A stretch of 64,000 nucleotides of DNA from Novosphingobium pentaromativorans US6-1 (GCF_000767465.1 NZ_CP009291.1:2646501-2710500), one strand, 5' to 3'; shown: positions 53,026 through 62,223, counted from the stretch's first letter. A program made the numbers and translations. Notes: generated by a model not told the origin, from the sequence alone.

Positions 53026-53040
53026 GCAGTCTTGCGGCCA
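53026..53040 (-). promoter_or_regulatory. possible sigma-54 promoter before the response regulator
   Basis: The minus strand reads TGGCCGCAAGACTGC: GG and GC separated by ten bases, as in -24/-12 promoters, with TGGC kept and TTGC changed to CTGC. It lies about 40-50 bases before the gene at 52385-52987. rpoN is present in the window. Confidence 0.25.
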
Positions 53041-53152
53041 TGCGCGGCAGGATGCCCCCGATCTCGAGGTGATTGGGACTTGCGGATTCCAGACGCCGGG
53101 AAACGCTTGTGCGCTGGCAACCGAAACCGTGCGATCTCGGCGTCAATCCGGC

Positions 53153-53524
53153 TCAGCCGGCCTGGAGGGCCTGGCCGATCTCCATGAAGTCGGTGCGCAG
53201 CGTGTCGACCGTGCGCGGATCGAAGGCCACTGCATTGTCGAGAATCGTGCGGCGTGCCGATTCGTAAAGGTGATTGAGCGCCGCTGCCATTTCGTTCTCG
53301 CCCGAGACGCCCAGCTGCAGTGCCGTGACTGCGGTGAGCGCGCGGGTCATCGACCGGCTCTTGAGGCTGTTGTCGCCGATGCGATCCGCATGGATCGCGG
53401 TGCCCAGCGCGCTGACGAGATGTTCGTAGCACAAGTGGACGAGTTCGGTCGGGCTGGCGCCCTTGACGCGGGCGTCGAAATCGACCCGGCGGTAGGCTTC
53501 GTGAGGGGATCGGTGCGCCAGCAT
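53153..53524 (-). CDS. fliS: flagellar export chaperone FliS
   Basis: 123 residues. FliS binds the C-terminus of flagellin and prevents early polymerisation. The family start SPHEAYRRVDFDARVKGASPTELVHLCYEHLV and the helical rest are present, and length matches (about 120-135). It lies one base after fliD on the same strand, the usual order fliD-fliS. Confidence 0.9.
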   Translation of the reverse strand: MLAHRSPHEAYRRVDFDARVKGASPTELVHLCYEHLVSALGTAIHADRIGDNSLKSRSMTRALTAVTALQLGVSGENEMAAALNHLYESARRTILDNAVAFDPRTVDTLRTDFMEIGQALQAG

Positions 53525-53525
53525 G

Positions 53526-54962
53526 TCAGTTGTTGCCCGAGTTGTTCCAGATGTCGATCTGGCTCTGGAGGAACGAGAGGGTGGACTGCGAGGAGCTGAT
53601 CCGCGTCTCGGTCTTGGCGAAGCGGGCGACCATGCGTGCGCGAAGCTCCTCCTGCTTCACGACGAGGTCCGACTGGTCCTCGGTCACTTCGGTCAGCTGC
53701 TTGGAATAGCGCGAGATCGAGCCGCCCAGCGAACCGGGATCGCTTGTGCTGCTGGCCTTGCGGTAGATCGCGTCGAAGGTCGCGTAGACGCCGTAGATGC
53801 CGTTGGTGAACATCGCGACGACGCCGTCCTGGTCGGCTTCCATCGTCGCCTTGAAGCGTTCGGTATCTAGCGAAAAAGTGCCGTCGCGCTCGGTCTTGAG
53901 GCCGAGGTCGGCCAGGGTCTTGGCCACGCCGGTCGCATTGGGCATCACGGTGGTGCCGGCGAGCTGCGAGAGCGAACGCTTCAGCGCCCGGGCGCCGCCG
54001 TCGTTGGCCAGGTCCCCACCGATTGCCGTCGCCGCGTTCAGTTCCGACATCAGTTCGTTGAGCGCGCTGGTGAAGTCCTGCATCGCCGATTCGATGACAT
54101 CGGTGGGATCGTTGAAAGTCACGTTCGTCGGCGCGCCGACATTGGTCGTGCCCAGCGTCAGCTTCACGCCCGGAATGGCTTCGGAAATCGTGTTCGAGCT
54201 CGAGGTCATTGCCAGACCGTCGACGTTGTACTTGGCGTCCTGCGCCGTCGCCAGGAGCTGGCCGTTCGCCGAGCCGGGATTCCAGGCCAGGTTGGACAAG
54301 CCGGGGTCTGCGGCATCCTCGGTCGCCTCGAGAACGAAGCCGTTGGATTCGCCTTCCGGACCGCGCAGGACGAGCTGCGCGCCGCTGACGGTGTTGGCGA
54401 CATAGGCGGTGACGCCGGCATTGGCGCCGTTGATGGCCGAGGCCACCTGCGACAGCGTCGAGCCTGCGGCTATCGCGATGTCGACCGAGGCGTGGCCGGT
54501 GTCTTCAGTGAAGGTTCCACCCGAAACCGCGCCGAAGCGCAGGGTCAGTGTGCCCGAACCGACCGTGTCGGTCGCCGCGCTGTAGGCGTTCGAGGCGATC
54601 CGCTGGCCCGAGGCGAGCTGCGTGACTTCAAGCGAGAACGTGCCGGTCGGCTGGCTCGTGCCGGTCAGCGAGGCCGAGGCCACCGCGCCGTTGGCCACGA
54701 CCGGGGTGCGGGCCAGGTCGCCCGAACGCACGAGCGTACCGAACGAGGTGTCGAGGTTGAGCAGCATCGACTTGATGTTCGAAGCCGCCGAGATCTTGGC
54801 GTCGAGCTTCTCCGACTTGGCAGCGAGCTGATCGCTGTGCGCGGCGAACTGCGCGGCCGACAGGCTTGCGGCGAGTCCGGCAAAGTCGATCCCGCTCCCT
54901 GCGCCGAGGGACGAAATCAGCGATGACGTCGCCGAACTGGTCGAGGATGTGCTGTCTACCAT
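53526..54962 (-). CDS. fliD: flagellar filament cap protein FliD (HAP2)
   Basis: 478 residues. FliD caps the filament and folds exported flagellin. The N-terminal coiled-coil begins with SLISSLGAGSGIDFAGLAASL and the C-terminal one ends with ARFAKTETRISSSQSTLSFLQSQID, the mark of HAP2 proteins; the middle contains LAGTTVMPN. It has no signal peptide, as expected for a type III export substrate. Gap to flhB: 70 bases. Confidence 0.93.
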   Translation of the reverse strand: MVDSTSSTSSATSSLISSLGAGSGIDFAGLAASLSAAQFAAHSDQLAAKSEKLDAKISAASNIKSMLLNLDTSFGTLVRSGDLARTPVVANGAVASASLTGTSQPTGTFSLEVTQLASGQRIASNAYSAATDTVGSGTLTLRFGAVSGGTFTEDTGHASVDIAIAAGSTLSQVASAINGANAGVTAYVANTVSGAQLVLRGPEGESNGFVLEATEDAADPGLSNLAWNPGSANGQLLATAQDAKYNVDGLAMTSSSNTISEAIPGVKLTLGTTNVGAPTNVTFNDPTDVIESAMQDFTSALNELMSELNAATAIGGDLANDGGARALKRSLSQLAGTTVMPNATGVAKTLADLGLKTERDGTFSLDTERFKATMEADQDGVVAMFTNGIYGVYATFDAIYRKASSTSDPGSLGGSISRYSKQLTEVTEDQSDLVVKQEELRARMVARFAKTETRISSSQSTLSFLQSQIDIWNNSGNN

Positions 54963-55032
54963 GTACCTCTAGGACGGCCTTGCCGTGCCGGGCTTAAGGG
55001 GTTGGAAACGGTTTTTTCCGGGAAAGCCACGA

Positions 55033-56172
55033 TCAGTGCACCGAAGCCGGGTCGAGATTGCCGTTGGCGTCGAAGCGCAGCGTGACCGGCACCGACACTT
55101 CGGGGCGAACGCGCTTTTCGCCGCGCTTGAGCGACATGACGAAGGCAAGGATCGCGGCGACCGCGGCATAGTGCTCCTCGCGGATCACCTGGCGTTCGCG
55201 GGTGGTGTAGAACACCGAACGGGCAAGTGCGGGATACTCGAGGACCGGCAATTGGTACTCGGCGGCCAGTTCGCGCATGGCGAGCGCCTTGTCGCCGCGG
55301 CCCTTGGCCAGCACGATCGGGGCATGGGCCTTGTCCGGATCGTAAGTGAGCGCGATGGAGAAGTGCGTCGGGTTGGTGATGACGAATTGCGCCTCCTTCA
55401 TGGCCGGGATCAGGCCGCCCATCGCGATCTTGCGCTGGGCGTTCCTGATCGCGGCTTTCTTCTCGGGCGAGCCTTCGCTTTCCTTGTTCTCGTCGCGCAT
55501 CTCCTGAAGCGTCATCTTCAGGCGCGAGAGGCGGCGGACCATCTGCACCGGCACGTCGACCAGCGCGATCACGAAGAGACCGCCGGCAAGCCAGAACAGC
55601 AGAATGATGACGCCGTGCCAGGCATAGGAAAGCTGCCCGAACAGGTCGCCGCGGCCGAGCTTGGCGATGGTTTCGAGACGGCCGTCGGCCCAGAACCACG
55701 CGATCGTGCCGAGCAGGCCGACCTTGGCGATGCCCTTGCCCATCTCGATCCAGCCGTTCGGGCCGAACATGCGCTTGAGGCCCGACATCGGATTGATGCG
55801 CGAGGCCTTGGGCGCCATGTTGCCGCCGATCCAGCGACCCTCGCCGAAGCCGAGCTGCGAGATCAGCGAAACCGCGATGATCGCCAGGCCCAGCAGGAAT
55901 ACGGGCGGCAGGGCGGAGATGGCCGCCGAAACGATCAGCTGGCCGGGCTCGAAATCGTCGATCGCGGCGCGGTCCCAGACGAAACCGGCCCGCAGCGTTT
56001 CACTCAGCCGTTCCAGGACCCAGGGACCGGCGGCCAGCATCCACACCGCACCCACGGTGACGGCGCCAGCCGTGGCGAGTTCGCGCGAGCGAAGGACGTC
56101 GCCCTTCTGGGCTGCGTCGCGTTTGCGCTTCTCTGTTGGCGCAAAGCTCTTTTCGCCGCTCTGTTCGCTCAT
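55033..56172 (-). CDS. flhB: flagellar export switch protein FlhB
   Basis: 379 residues. FlhB sets substrate specificity of the export gate. Four transmembrane helices are followed by a cytoplasmic domain with the self-cleavage motif NPTH (VITNPTHFSIAL) and ALAMRELAAEYQLPVLEYPALAR. The start overlaps the fliR stop by four bases. The C-terminal tail ends with a short acidic stretch. Confidence 0.95.
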   Translation of the reverse strand: MSEQSGEKSFAPTEKRKRDAAQKGDVLRSRELATAGAVTVGAVWMLAAGPWVLERLSETLRAGFVWDRAAIDDFEPGQLIVSAAISALPPVFLLGLAIIAVSLISQLGFGEGRWIGGNMAPKASRINPMSGLKRMFGPNGWIEMGKGIAKVGLLGTIAWFWADGRLETIAKLGRGDLFGQLSYAWHGVIILLFWLAGGLFVIALVDVPVQMVRRLSRLKMTLQEMRDENKESEGSPEKKAAIRNAQRKIAMGGLIPAMKEAQFVITNPTHFSIALTYDPDKAHAPIVLAKGRGDKALAMRELAAEYQLPVLEYPALARSVFYTTRERQVIREEHYAAVAAILAFVMSLKRGEKRVRPEVSVPVTLRFDANGNLDPASVH

Positions 56173-56951
56173 GGCTTCAACAGGTCCGAAGTGGCGCCGA
56201 TGGCATCGGCGGAAATGCGGGTGACGAGGTCGGTGAGGACCGGGGCGGAAATCAGCAGGGCGGCAATGCCGGCCAGAACGCCGGCAGGCAGGCCCAGCGC
56301 GAAGAGGTTGAGCGCAGGTGCCGAGCGGCTGAGGACGCCGGTGACCATCTGGACGATCAGCAGGATCAGGCTGACCGGCAGGGCGATGGTGACGGCGGTT
56401 ACGAACATGTAGCTGGCGAAACCGGCGATTTCGGACAGGCGCTCTGCACCGAGCCAGGTGTGGCCCGGGGGGAAGCTCTTGTAGCTCTCGATTACCAGCG
56501 AGAACCACTGCAGGTGGGCGCCAAGGGCAAGGAAGACGAGGGTGATGACCACCGAGAAGTACTGGCCGAGAGCGGGCGACTGCGCACCCGAGTTGGGATC
56601 GACCGCGGTGGCCATGCTCATGCCCATCGAGCCGCCGATGATTTCCGCGGCAAGGACAGGGGCGGCAAAGGCGACCTGCAGGATGAAGCCGAGCGAGAGG
56701 CCGATGAGGACCTCACCGGCAACCGATACCATCCCTGCCAGCGAGAACAGCGCTGCGGGAGCCTGGACGTCGGTCCAGGCGCAGACGAGAACGGCAATGG
56801 CTCCGGCTGCGACGACGCGAAGCTGGGGTGGCACGCTCGCGGTCCCGAACAGCGGGGCGGCAACAAGCGCCGCGCCGATGCGGGTCATCACGAAGAGCAG
56901 CCGCCAGAAATCCTGTTCAAGCGCGCCGAAACCGAAGTCCAGGTTCATCAC
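56169..56951 (-). CDS. fliR: flagellar export gate protein FliR
   Basis: 260 residues with about six transmembrane segments. The typical start DFGFGALEQDFWRLLFVMTRIGAAL, GAIAVLVCAW and the middle GEVLIGLSLGFILQVAFAAP identify FliR. It overlaps fliQ and flhB by four bases each, forming one export-apparatus transcript. Confidence 0.93.
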   Translation of the reverse strand: MMNLDFGFGALEQDFWRLLFVMTRIGAALVAAPLFGTASVPPQLRVVAAGAIAVLVCAWTDVQAPAALFSLAGMVSVAGEVLIGLSLGFILQVAFAAPVLAAEIIGGSMGMSMATAVDPNSGAQSPALGQYFSVVITLVFLALGAHLQWFSLVIESYKSFPPGHTWLGAERLSEIAGFASYMFVTAVTIALPVSLILLIVQMVTGVLSRSAPALNLFALGLPAGVLAGIAALLISAPVLTDLVTRISADAIGATSDLLKP

Positions 56952-57238
56952 GGCAGGACGCGCTCCGCCTGCGAGATGTTCGCGATCTGGGCGAAGATCT
57001 CCTGGGTGAAGTCGCCGATCAGCGTCATCATCGAGCCGCCGAAGAGAACCAGCACCAATGCGGTGATGGCCAGCTTGGGGACGAAGGTCAGGGTCTGCTC
57101 GTTGACCGACGTGGCAGCCTGGACGACGCCGACCGCGAGGCCGACGACCAGCGAGGCAATCAGCACCGGGGCGGCGACGAGCGCCGTCACCCAGAGCATC
57201 TTGTCGGCCAGGCTGAGCAGGTTGGTGATGTCTTCCAT
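56948..57238 (-). CDS. fliQ: flagellar export gate protein FliQ
   Basis: 96 residues with two transmembrane helices. The family pattern VALVAAPVLIASLVVGLAVGVVQAATSVNEQTLTFVPK is intact. It lies eight bases after fliP and overlaps fliR by four. Confidence 0.94.
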   Translation of the reverse strand: MEDITNLLSLADKMLWVTALVAAPVLIASLVVGLAVGVVQAATSVNEQTLTFVPKLAITALVLVLFGGSMMTLIGDFTQEIFAQIANISQAERVLP

Positions 57239-57246
57239 CGCCCGCG

Positions 57247-58044
57247 CTACCCGAAGCTGGAGGCCAGCGAGCCCATCAGCAGCGCCCAGCCGTCGACCAT
57301 GACGAAGAGCAGCAGCTTGAAAGGCAGCGAAACGACCATCGGGCTCATCATCATCATGCCCAGCGACATGAGGACGGAGGAGACGACGAGGTCTATCACG
57401 AGGAACGGCAGGAACAGCATGAAGCCGATCTGGAAGGCGGTCTTCAGTTCGCTGGTGACGAAGGCGGGCAGCAGGATCGAGAAGGGCACGTCGGCCGGCT
57501 TCGCGAAACGCGGTGCATTGGCCATCTCGGCGAACATCGTCAGGTCGCGCTCACGCGTCTGGCGGATCATGAAGGCGTGGAATTCCTTGCCGCCGTTGGC
57601 AATCGCCTGCTCGGCATTGATGGTGCCGGCGGAATAGGGGGCGATGGCATTGGCGTTCACGCGTTCGAGCGTGGGCGCCATGACGAACAGCGAAAGGAAC
57701 AGCGACAGGCCGATCAGCACCTGATTGGGCGGCGATTGCTGCAGGCCCAGCGCCTGACGCAGGATCGCCAGCACCACCAGGATGCGGGTGAAGCTGGTCA
57801 TCATCAGGATCAGGCTGGGCAGGATCGTCAGCAGCCCCATGATCAGGAGCAGCTGCAGCGAAAGGCTCATGCCCGGACCCTCGGTGCCGCCCATTGCCCC
57901 GAAGGCGCGGTCGAGCGCGCCGGGGATCGCCGAGTCCGATGCAGGCGCCGCCGCCGGAAGCGACTGGGCCTGGACCTGCGCGAAGGCCACCGCGGGAAGC
58001 AGCAGCGCCGGCAGTGCGGCGATCAGGGAAACGATGCGCTTCAT
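57247..58044 (-). CDS. fliP: flagellar export gate protein FliP
   Basis: 265 residues. A cleavable signal peptide (SLIAALPALLLPAVAFA) is followed by four transmembrane segments. Conserved blocks include SLQLLLIMGLLTILPSLILM, FTRILVVLAILRQALGLQQ, PPNQVLIGLSLFL and FQIGFMLFLPFLVIDLVVSSVLMSLGMMM. ATG 58044 overlaps fliO by four bases; the upstream open frame is the fliO shadow. Confidence 0.95.
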   Translation of the reverse strand: MKRIVSLIAALPALLLPAVAFAQVQAQSLPAAAPASDSAIPGALDRAFGAMGGTEGPGMSLSLQLLLIMGLLTILPSLILMMTSFTRILVVLAILRQALGLQQSPPNQVLIGLSLFLSLFVMAPTLERVNANAIAPYSAGTINAEQAIANGGKEFHAFMIRQTRERDLTMFAEMANAPRFAKPADVPFSILLPAFVTSELKTAFQIGFMLFLPFLVIDLVVSSVLMSLGMMMMSPMVVSLPFKLLLFVMVDGWALLMGSLASSFG

Positions 58045-58322
58045 TCGGGCAGGCTTTCCGCAGTGCGGGGACGCGCCGGTGCTTCGGCCAGGCGGGTGAG
58101 GCCGCCGCGCGAGGCCGAGACGAGGATCTCGCGGCCGTGGAATTCGATCACCGCAAGCTTGAGCGTGGGCGAGAGCATGGTGGTCTCGACGATGCGGATC
58201 GACTTCGAACCGCCGCCGATTCCGGCCTTTTCCTGCATCTTCTTCGCCAGCTTGAGGCAGCCCCAGGCGATGAAACCGATCAGTGGCAGCAGGATGATAA
58301 GCTTGAGGATGTACCACAGCAT
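58041..58322 (-). CDS. fliO: flagellar protein FliO
   Basis: 93 residues. One N-terminal transmembrane segment (YILKLIILLPLIGFIAWGCL) then a small cytoplasmic domain with RIVETTMLSPTLKLAVIEFHGREILVSAS, the FliO pattern (usually R-L-x-V-V-E...L...L.L.V...). FliO aids FliP assembly. It lies between fliN (six-base gap) and fliP (four-base overlap). Confidence 0.88.
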   Translation of the reverse strand: MLWYILKLIILLPLIGFIAWGCLKLAKKMQEKAGIGGGSKSIRIVETTMLSPTLKLAVIEFHGREILVSASRGGLTRLAEAPARPRTAESLPE

Positions 58323-58328
58323 GATGCG

Positions 58329-58628
58329 TCAGCCCTGCGCGCCGCCGGGAAGCGGGATGGCATTTTCGTCGGCTGTTTCCTCGACGCCGACCATCTCGAC
58401 GATGCGCAGGCCGAAGCGGCCGTTGTGCGAGACGACTTCGCCCTTGGCGATCGGCTTGCCGTTGACCAGGACGTCAAGCAGCTCGTCCGACATGCGGTCG
58501 AGGACGACGACGCTTTCCGGGCCGAGGGCGAGGATGTCCTTCAGCTTCATTTCGGTGCGGCCCAGCTCGACCGAGAGCCGGACGTCGACGTCGCGAAGAA
58601 AATCGAAACCGCGGGGATGAATGCTCAT
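58329..58628 (-). CDS. fliN: flagellar switch protein FliN
   Basis: 99 residues, essentially one SpoA domain: VDVRLSVELGRTEMKLKDILALGPESVVVLD, then VLVNGKPIAKGEVVSHNGRFGLRI. FliN forms the lower C-ring. ATG 58628 was chosen because FliN starts shortly before the domain; the frame is open to 58694. Confidence 0.93.
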   Translation of the reverse strand: MSIHPRGFDFLRDVDVRLSVELGRTEMKLKDILALGPESVVVLDRMSDELLDVLVNGKPIAKGEVVSHNGRFGLRIVEMVGVEETADENAIPLPGGAQG

Positions 58629-58647
58629 GGTTGATCGTCTTTCGTAG

Positions 58648-59544
58648 TCAGAATGCGTGGGAAACCTGAACCGCGACGCGATCGTCGAGTTCACCGATAG
58701 TACCGTTGGCGACGGTCCGGTCGCCCACCTTGAGAGGAACGCTGCGCGCCACTGCCACCGGCAGGATGTCGCCGGGCTTGAGGCTGGACAGACGCGAAAA
58801 GCCCATCGTCATGTCGACGAGGACGGCCTTCACCTGCAGCGGCATCGAAGCGAAGGGCTCCGACGCCGGATCGGGCGCGGCCTGCATCATGCGCGCCTTG
58901 CGCGGGTGGCGCGGCACGGTGACGAGCGCCGAAAGCGTCGTCTGCGGGAAAGCGAGCAGCATCGACCAGGGCTCGCAGCCGGTTTCCTCGACTTCGAGCG
59001 AAAGGAGCAGCAGCTCCTCGTTGCGGTCGAACGGTGCAAGCTGGCGCAGGCTGGTCTCGCGGCGCACGGTGCGCACCGTGTGCTTCGCTTCGCCGCCAAA
59101 AGCGATCGAGAGCGCATCGGCAACGGTGCCCTCGATGCGCGCGATCAGCAGTTCGGCAGAAAGCGGGAAGGTATCGGGCAGCGGGTCCGGCACGTCGCCG
59201 CGTCCGCCGAAGGCACGGTCGACGAGGCGGAAGACCGGCGCGGCCTCGAAGACGGCCAGCATCGGCCGGGATTCCGCACCCACCGCAAGGAGCGTGTGCG
59301 AGGCAAGGCCTTCCAGTTCCGACTGGATGGAGCCCAGCGTGCCGTCGAGCGGCATGCCGACGCGCACGACCGGGGCATCGCCGCCCGAGAGGCGGGCAAG
59401 GCCCGAGGCGAGCGCCCGCGCAAGCCGCTCGCCGATCAGCGAGAGAGCCGGGACGAGCTCGCCGATCGACGGACCGGTCCCCAGCAGTTCCTTGCAGTGG
59501 CGGGCTTTCATGCGCTCGGTTCCTTGGGATGCGGCGGACGTCAT
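58648..59544 (-). CDS. fliM: flagellar switch protein FliM (short N-terminus)
   Basis: 298 residues. The middle CheC-like region (LIARIEGTVADALSIAFGG) and the C-terminal SpoA domain (PLQVKAVLVDMTMGFSRLSSLKPGDIL, VANGTIGELDDRVAVQV) are present. The N-terminal CheY-binding motif of ordinary FliM (L-S-Q-x-E-I-D-A-L-L) is missing; the sequence starts TSAASQGTERMKARHCKELL. It lies between fliL (seven-base gap) and fliN. Sphingomonad FliM may be naturally divergent, so FliM function is likely but the CheY link is doubtful. Confidence 0.85.
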   Translation of the reverse strand: MTSAASQGTERMKARHCKELLGTGPSIGELVPALSLIGERLARALASGLARLSGGDAPVVRVGMPLDGTLGSIQSELEGLASHTLLAVGAESRPMLAVFEAAPVFRLVDRAFGGRGDVPDPLPDTFPLSAELLIARIEGTVADALSIAFGGEAKHTVRTVRRETSLRQLAPFDRNEELLLLSLEVEETGCEPWSMLLAFPQTTLSALVTVPRHPRKARMMQAAPDPASEPFASMPLQVKAVLVDMTMGFSRLSSLKPGDILPVAVARSVPLKVGDRTVANGTIGELDDRVAVQVSHAF

Positions 59545-59551
59545 CGTCGGA

Positions 59552-60136
59552 TCACTGGACGATGAAGCTGCGGAAGTAGACGGCGTCGACGCCGCCGAAG
59601 CCTTCCTTCTGGGTGAGGACCTTGTTGATCGCGGCGGTCATGCGCTTCTGCAGCTGTTCCTTGCCGGCCATCGTGTAGACGTTCTCTTCGGGCGTGTCGG
59701 CGATGATGGTGAGAAGCTGCGAGCGGATCGCCAGTTCATGCTTCTTCAGCCACATCAGCACGCGGCCGTCGCGGCGGGTAGAGCAGGCCAGTGCCATCTG
59801 CACCATCGCGTCGGAGTTCTTGAGGTTCGAGGTGAATTCCTCGGAGAAGGTGTAGTAGGCGGTGCGATATTCGTCGCCGCCTTCGCCATCGACTTCCGCG
59901 GCGCCGCCTTCCTCCTTCTTGCCGCTGACCGGCGCGTAAGGGTCGACTTCGCCCTTGCGGATCAGCTTGGGATTGTTGTCCTGCTTGGCTTCGTGATGGC
60001 CGCCGCCGATCACGCCGGCCTGCACCAGGCCGAACATGCCGCCGCCGCCCACGGCCAGAAGGCCCACCGCGCCCAGGATCAGGCCGAGCTTGCCCTTGCT
60101 CTTGGCTGGCTTTTCTTCCTTGCCGGATTTGCTCAT
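59552..60136 (-). CDS. fliL: flagellar basal-body protein FliL
   Basis: 194 residues. A basic, lysine-rich cytoplasmic end (KSGKEEKPAKSKGKLG), one transmembrane segment (LILGAVGLLAVGGGGMFGL), a charged linker and the periplasmic stomatin-like domain with YYTFSEEFTSNLKNSDAMVQMAL and RSFIVQ at the end. FliL stabilises stators. It lies 26 bases after fliK. Confidence 0.9.
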   Translation of the reverse strand: MSKSGKEEKPAKSKGKLGLILGAVGLLAVGGGGMFGLVQAGVIGGGHHEAKQDNNPKLIRKGEVDPYAPVSGKKEEGGAAEVDGEGGDEYRTAYYTFSEEFTSNLKNSDAMVQMALACSTRRDGRVLMWLKKHELAIRSQLLTIIADTPEENVYTMAGKEQLQKRMTAAINKVLTQKEGFGGVDAVYFRSFIVQ

Positions 60137-60162
60137 CTCAAAGTCCCCTGAATAGTCGGATG

Positions 60163-61722
60163 TCAGGCGTAGATGCCGCTACGCCGAGGGCCGTTGGCGG
60201 CCCCGTCGGACGGCTTGCGCTCGCCCTGCTGCGCGCCGGCCGAGGCGGACTGCGCGCGGTGAAAGTTGCGTTCGCCTTGCTCGGCGCGGGCCTGGGCGGC
60301 CTGTTGCTGCCCTTGACCCTGGCCCTGTCCGTTGCTCGATGCGGCGGACTGCTGCTGGGTCGATGCCTGGTGCTGCTGTTGCTGCTGGGCCTGCTGGCTG
60401 TCGCTGCGCTGCTGGTCGCCATTGCCCGCGGCATTGCCAGCGAGCGTCGCGGCGACTGCCGAGTGGACTGCCGACGTGAAGCCGGGATCGGCATTGGTGA
60501 GCGTCACGCTCATCTTCGCGTCGTCCTGGCGGAACTGCATCGAGACCTGGCCGAACTCGGCATGGTTGATCGCGGTGCGCACGACCTGCGGCGATGCAGC
60601 TTCGCGCGCTTCGGAAAGGCGGTCGACCAGCGTGGTGAAATCGTGGGGCTGCTCGACTGCTGTCGGCGCTGCTCCCGGGACAGTCGCAATGGCCGGCGCG
60701 GTCGAGACGGCCGGCTGCGCGCTTGCGAAGTGCATGGCGGCGGGCTGCACTGCCGAGCGCGTTGCTGGCTGGCTGGCGGATTGGGCCGTGTCGATGTCCT
60801 TCTTACCGGGGTCGGCAATGACCTCGCTCGCGGTGTTCGCCTTGGTTTCGGTGCGCGGTGCGGCATCGGTCTGAACCGGAAGTGCCGTAGCCTGAAGTCC
60901 GGGGGCCTGCGCCTTGCCGGTGGTCGCCGGCGCCACCTGCCCTGCGGGAGTAGCTGCGGCGGCGGCCTTGGCGGTGTCGATGCGGGCCATGATTGCGGCT
61001 ACCGGATTGAGGTCGACCGGGGCCTGGGCGCTCTTGCCGGCTTCGGCCGCATCGGTGGTGACGATGGGGGCCAGTTTGACCTGCAGAACCTGTGCGGGCG
61101 CTGCGGCCTGGGCTTTGGTACCAGCGTTTCTGGCCGGTGTTGCGGTGCCCTGCACGAGCGCGCTCAGCGAAGCGGCAGAGCGGCCAGCGGCAGCGGTATC
61201 GGGAACCGCTGCCCGGAATTCGACGGGATTGTCGGTGCCGGGCAGCGGTGGGACGACAAGCGGCATGACGGGATTGGCAGCCGCGATGGGCACGTCTGCC
61301 TGGTCAGAAGTCGCTTCTTCGTCGGGAGCATCGGTGGTCTTCGCCTCGCCCTTGCCTTCGCCCGCTTCTGCGGTTTCGGCGGTGGGCTTGGCATCCTTGA
61401 TGAGGGTCGGTGCGGCAACGGTTGCGGCAGCGGCTACAGCGGCGGCAGCGGCATTTGCGGCAACCGGCAAATCCTTGCCGCTTTCGTTGCCGGTTGCCTT
61501 GCCGTCCTTGCCGCCATTGCCGGTCGCTTGCACTGCCAGCGCCGCCGTCAATGCGGCAGCGGCGGGCTTGGCTTCGCCCGTGGCGGTCTCGCCCGGGGTC
61601 CCCGCAGCGCCGAGAAGCGCGGCGAAGTCGGCGGTTTCCGTGCCGTTTGCTGCAGTCGTCGGCACAGTACCGGCGGCCGGGGCAGCATTCGCGGAAATCG
61701 ACGGGGCCGAGAGCTGGATCAT
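60163..61722 (-). CDS. fliK: flagellar hook-length control protein FliK
   Basis: 519 residues from ATG 61722 (ATG 61749 is the alternative). The first 380 residues are low-complexity, rich in Ala, Thr, Pro and Gly, as usual for the ruler part. The C-terminal hook domain is recognised by AEFGQVSMQFRQDDAKMSVTLTNADPGFTSAVHSAV, followed by a Gln-rich tail. It lies between fliJ and fliL. Sequence identity within the family is low, so the call rests on domain and position. Confidence 0.88.
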   Translation of the reverse strand: MIQLSAPSISANAAPAAGTVPTTAANGTETADFAALLGAAGTPGETATGEAKPAAAALTAALAVQATGNGGKDGKATGNESGKDLPVAANAAAAAVAAAATVAAPTLIKDAKPTAETAEAGEGKGEAKTTDAPDEEATSDQADVPIAAANPVMPLVVPPLPGTDNPVEFRAAVPDTAAAGRSAASLSALVQGTATPARNAGTKAQAAAPAQVLQVKLAPIVTTDAAEAGKSAQAPVDLNPVAAIMARIDTAKAAAAATPAGQVAPATTGKAQAPGLQATALPVQTDAAPRTETKANTASEVIADPGKKDIDTAQSASQPATRSAVQPAAMHFASAQPAVSTAPAIATVPGAAPTAVEQPHDFTTLVDRLSEAREAASPQVVRTAINHAEFGQVSMQFRQDDAKMSVTLTNADPGFTSAVHSAVAATLAGNAAGNGDQQRSDSQQAQQQQQHQASTQQQSAASSNGQGQGQGQQQAAQARAEQGERNFHRAQSASAGAQQGERKPSDGAANGPRRSGIYA

Positions 61723-61757
61723 GCCTTGATGGACCTCATGGTTAACCATGCAAGGTA

Positions 61758-62183
61758 CTATTCAAGATCCGTGCCAGATCCCTTTCTACTGCCGAGGGCC
61801 GGCGTTTGCCCGGCCTTGGCGATCATGCGTTCCTGCAGCAGCGCGCGTTCCTCGATGGCGGCGCGGCGCCGTTCCGCCTCGGCAAGGAGGCGCTGCTTGG
61901 CATCGGCGATCGACTGCGCGCGTATCGCGTCGCCGTCGGTGGTCTTGGTCAGGGCCTGCAGCCCGCTGACGAACCGGCCGACCTGGTGGAGCGAGCCGCC
62001 ATCGGTCATTTCGCGGCGGCTGGCATAGTCGCTCGCCATCTGCCGGGTGCGGTCGGACAGCGCGCGCAATTGCGTGAGCGTGCTTTCCGCCTGCGCGGAT
62101 TCCAGGGCGGCGGTCTGCTTGGCGATGGCGCGGATCTTCTCGAGCCGCTTGAGGCGCGCAAGCCGCTTGCGCTCTTCCTTCAC
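61758..62183 (-). CDS. fliJ: flagellar export protein FliJ
   Basis: 141 residues, almost all charged coiled coil: RLARLKRLEKIRAIAKQTAALESAQAE, LQALTKTTDG, AEAERRRAAIEERALLQERMIAK. FliJ lies in the ATPase ring and carries chaperones. There are no fixed motifs in the family; the assignment comes from the coiled-coil content, the length (about 140) and the place between fliI and fliK. Confidence 0.8.
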   Translation of the reverse strand: MKEERKRLARLKRLEKIRAIAKQTAALESAQAESTLTQLRALSDRTRQMASDYASRREMTDGGSLHQVGRFVSGLQALTKTTDGDAIRAQSIADAKQRLLAEAERRRAAIEERALLQERMIAKAGQTPALGSRKGSGTDLE

Positions 62184-62223
62184 GGCATCGCCTCACGGCA
62201 AGGGGCAGGAGGAACCGATGAAC

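Noticed and set aside
60160..62028. Plus-strand frame of about 620 codons across fliK and fliJ
   Set aside because: It is a Gly/Arg/Cys-rich shadow of the low-complexity fliK; the flagellar gene order supports the minus strand.
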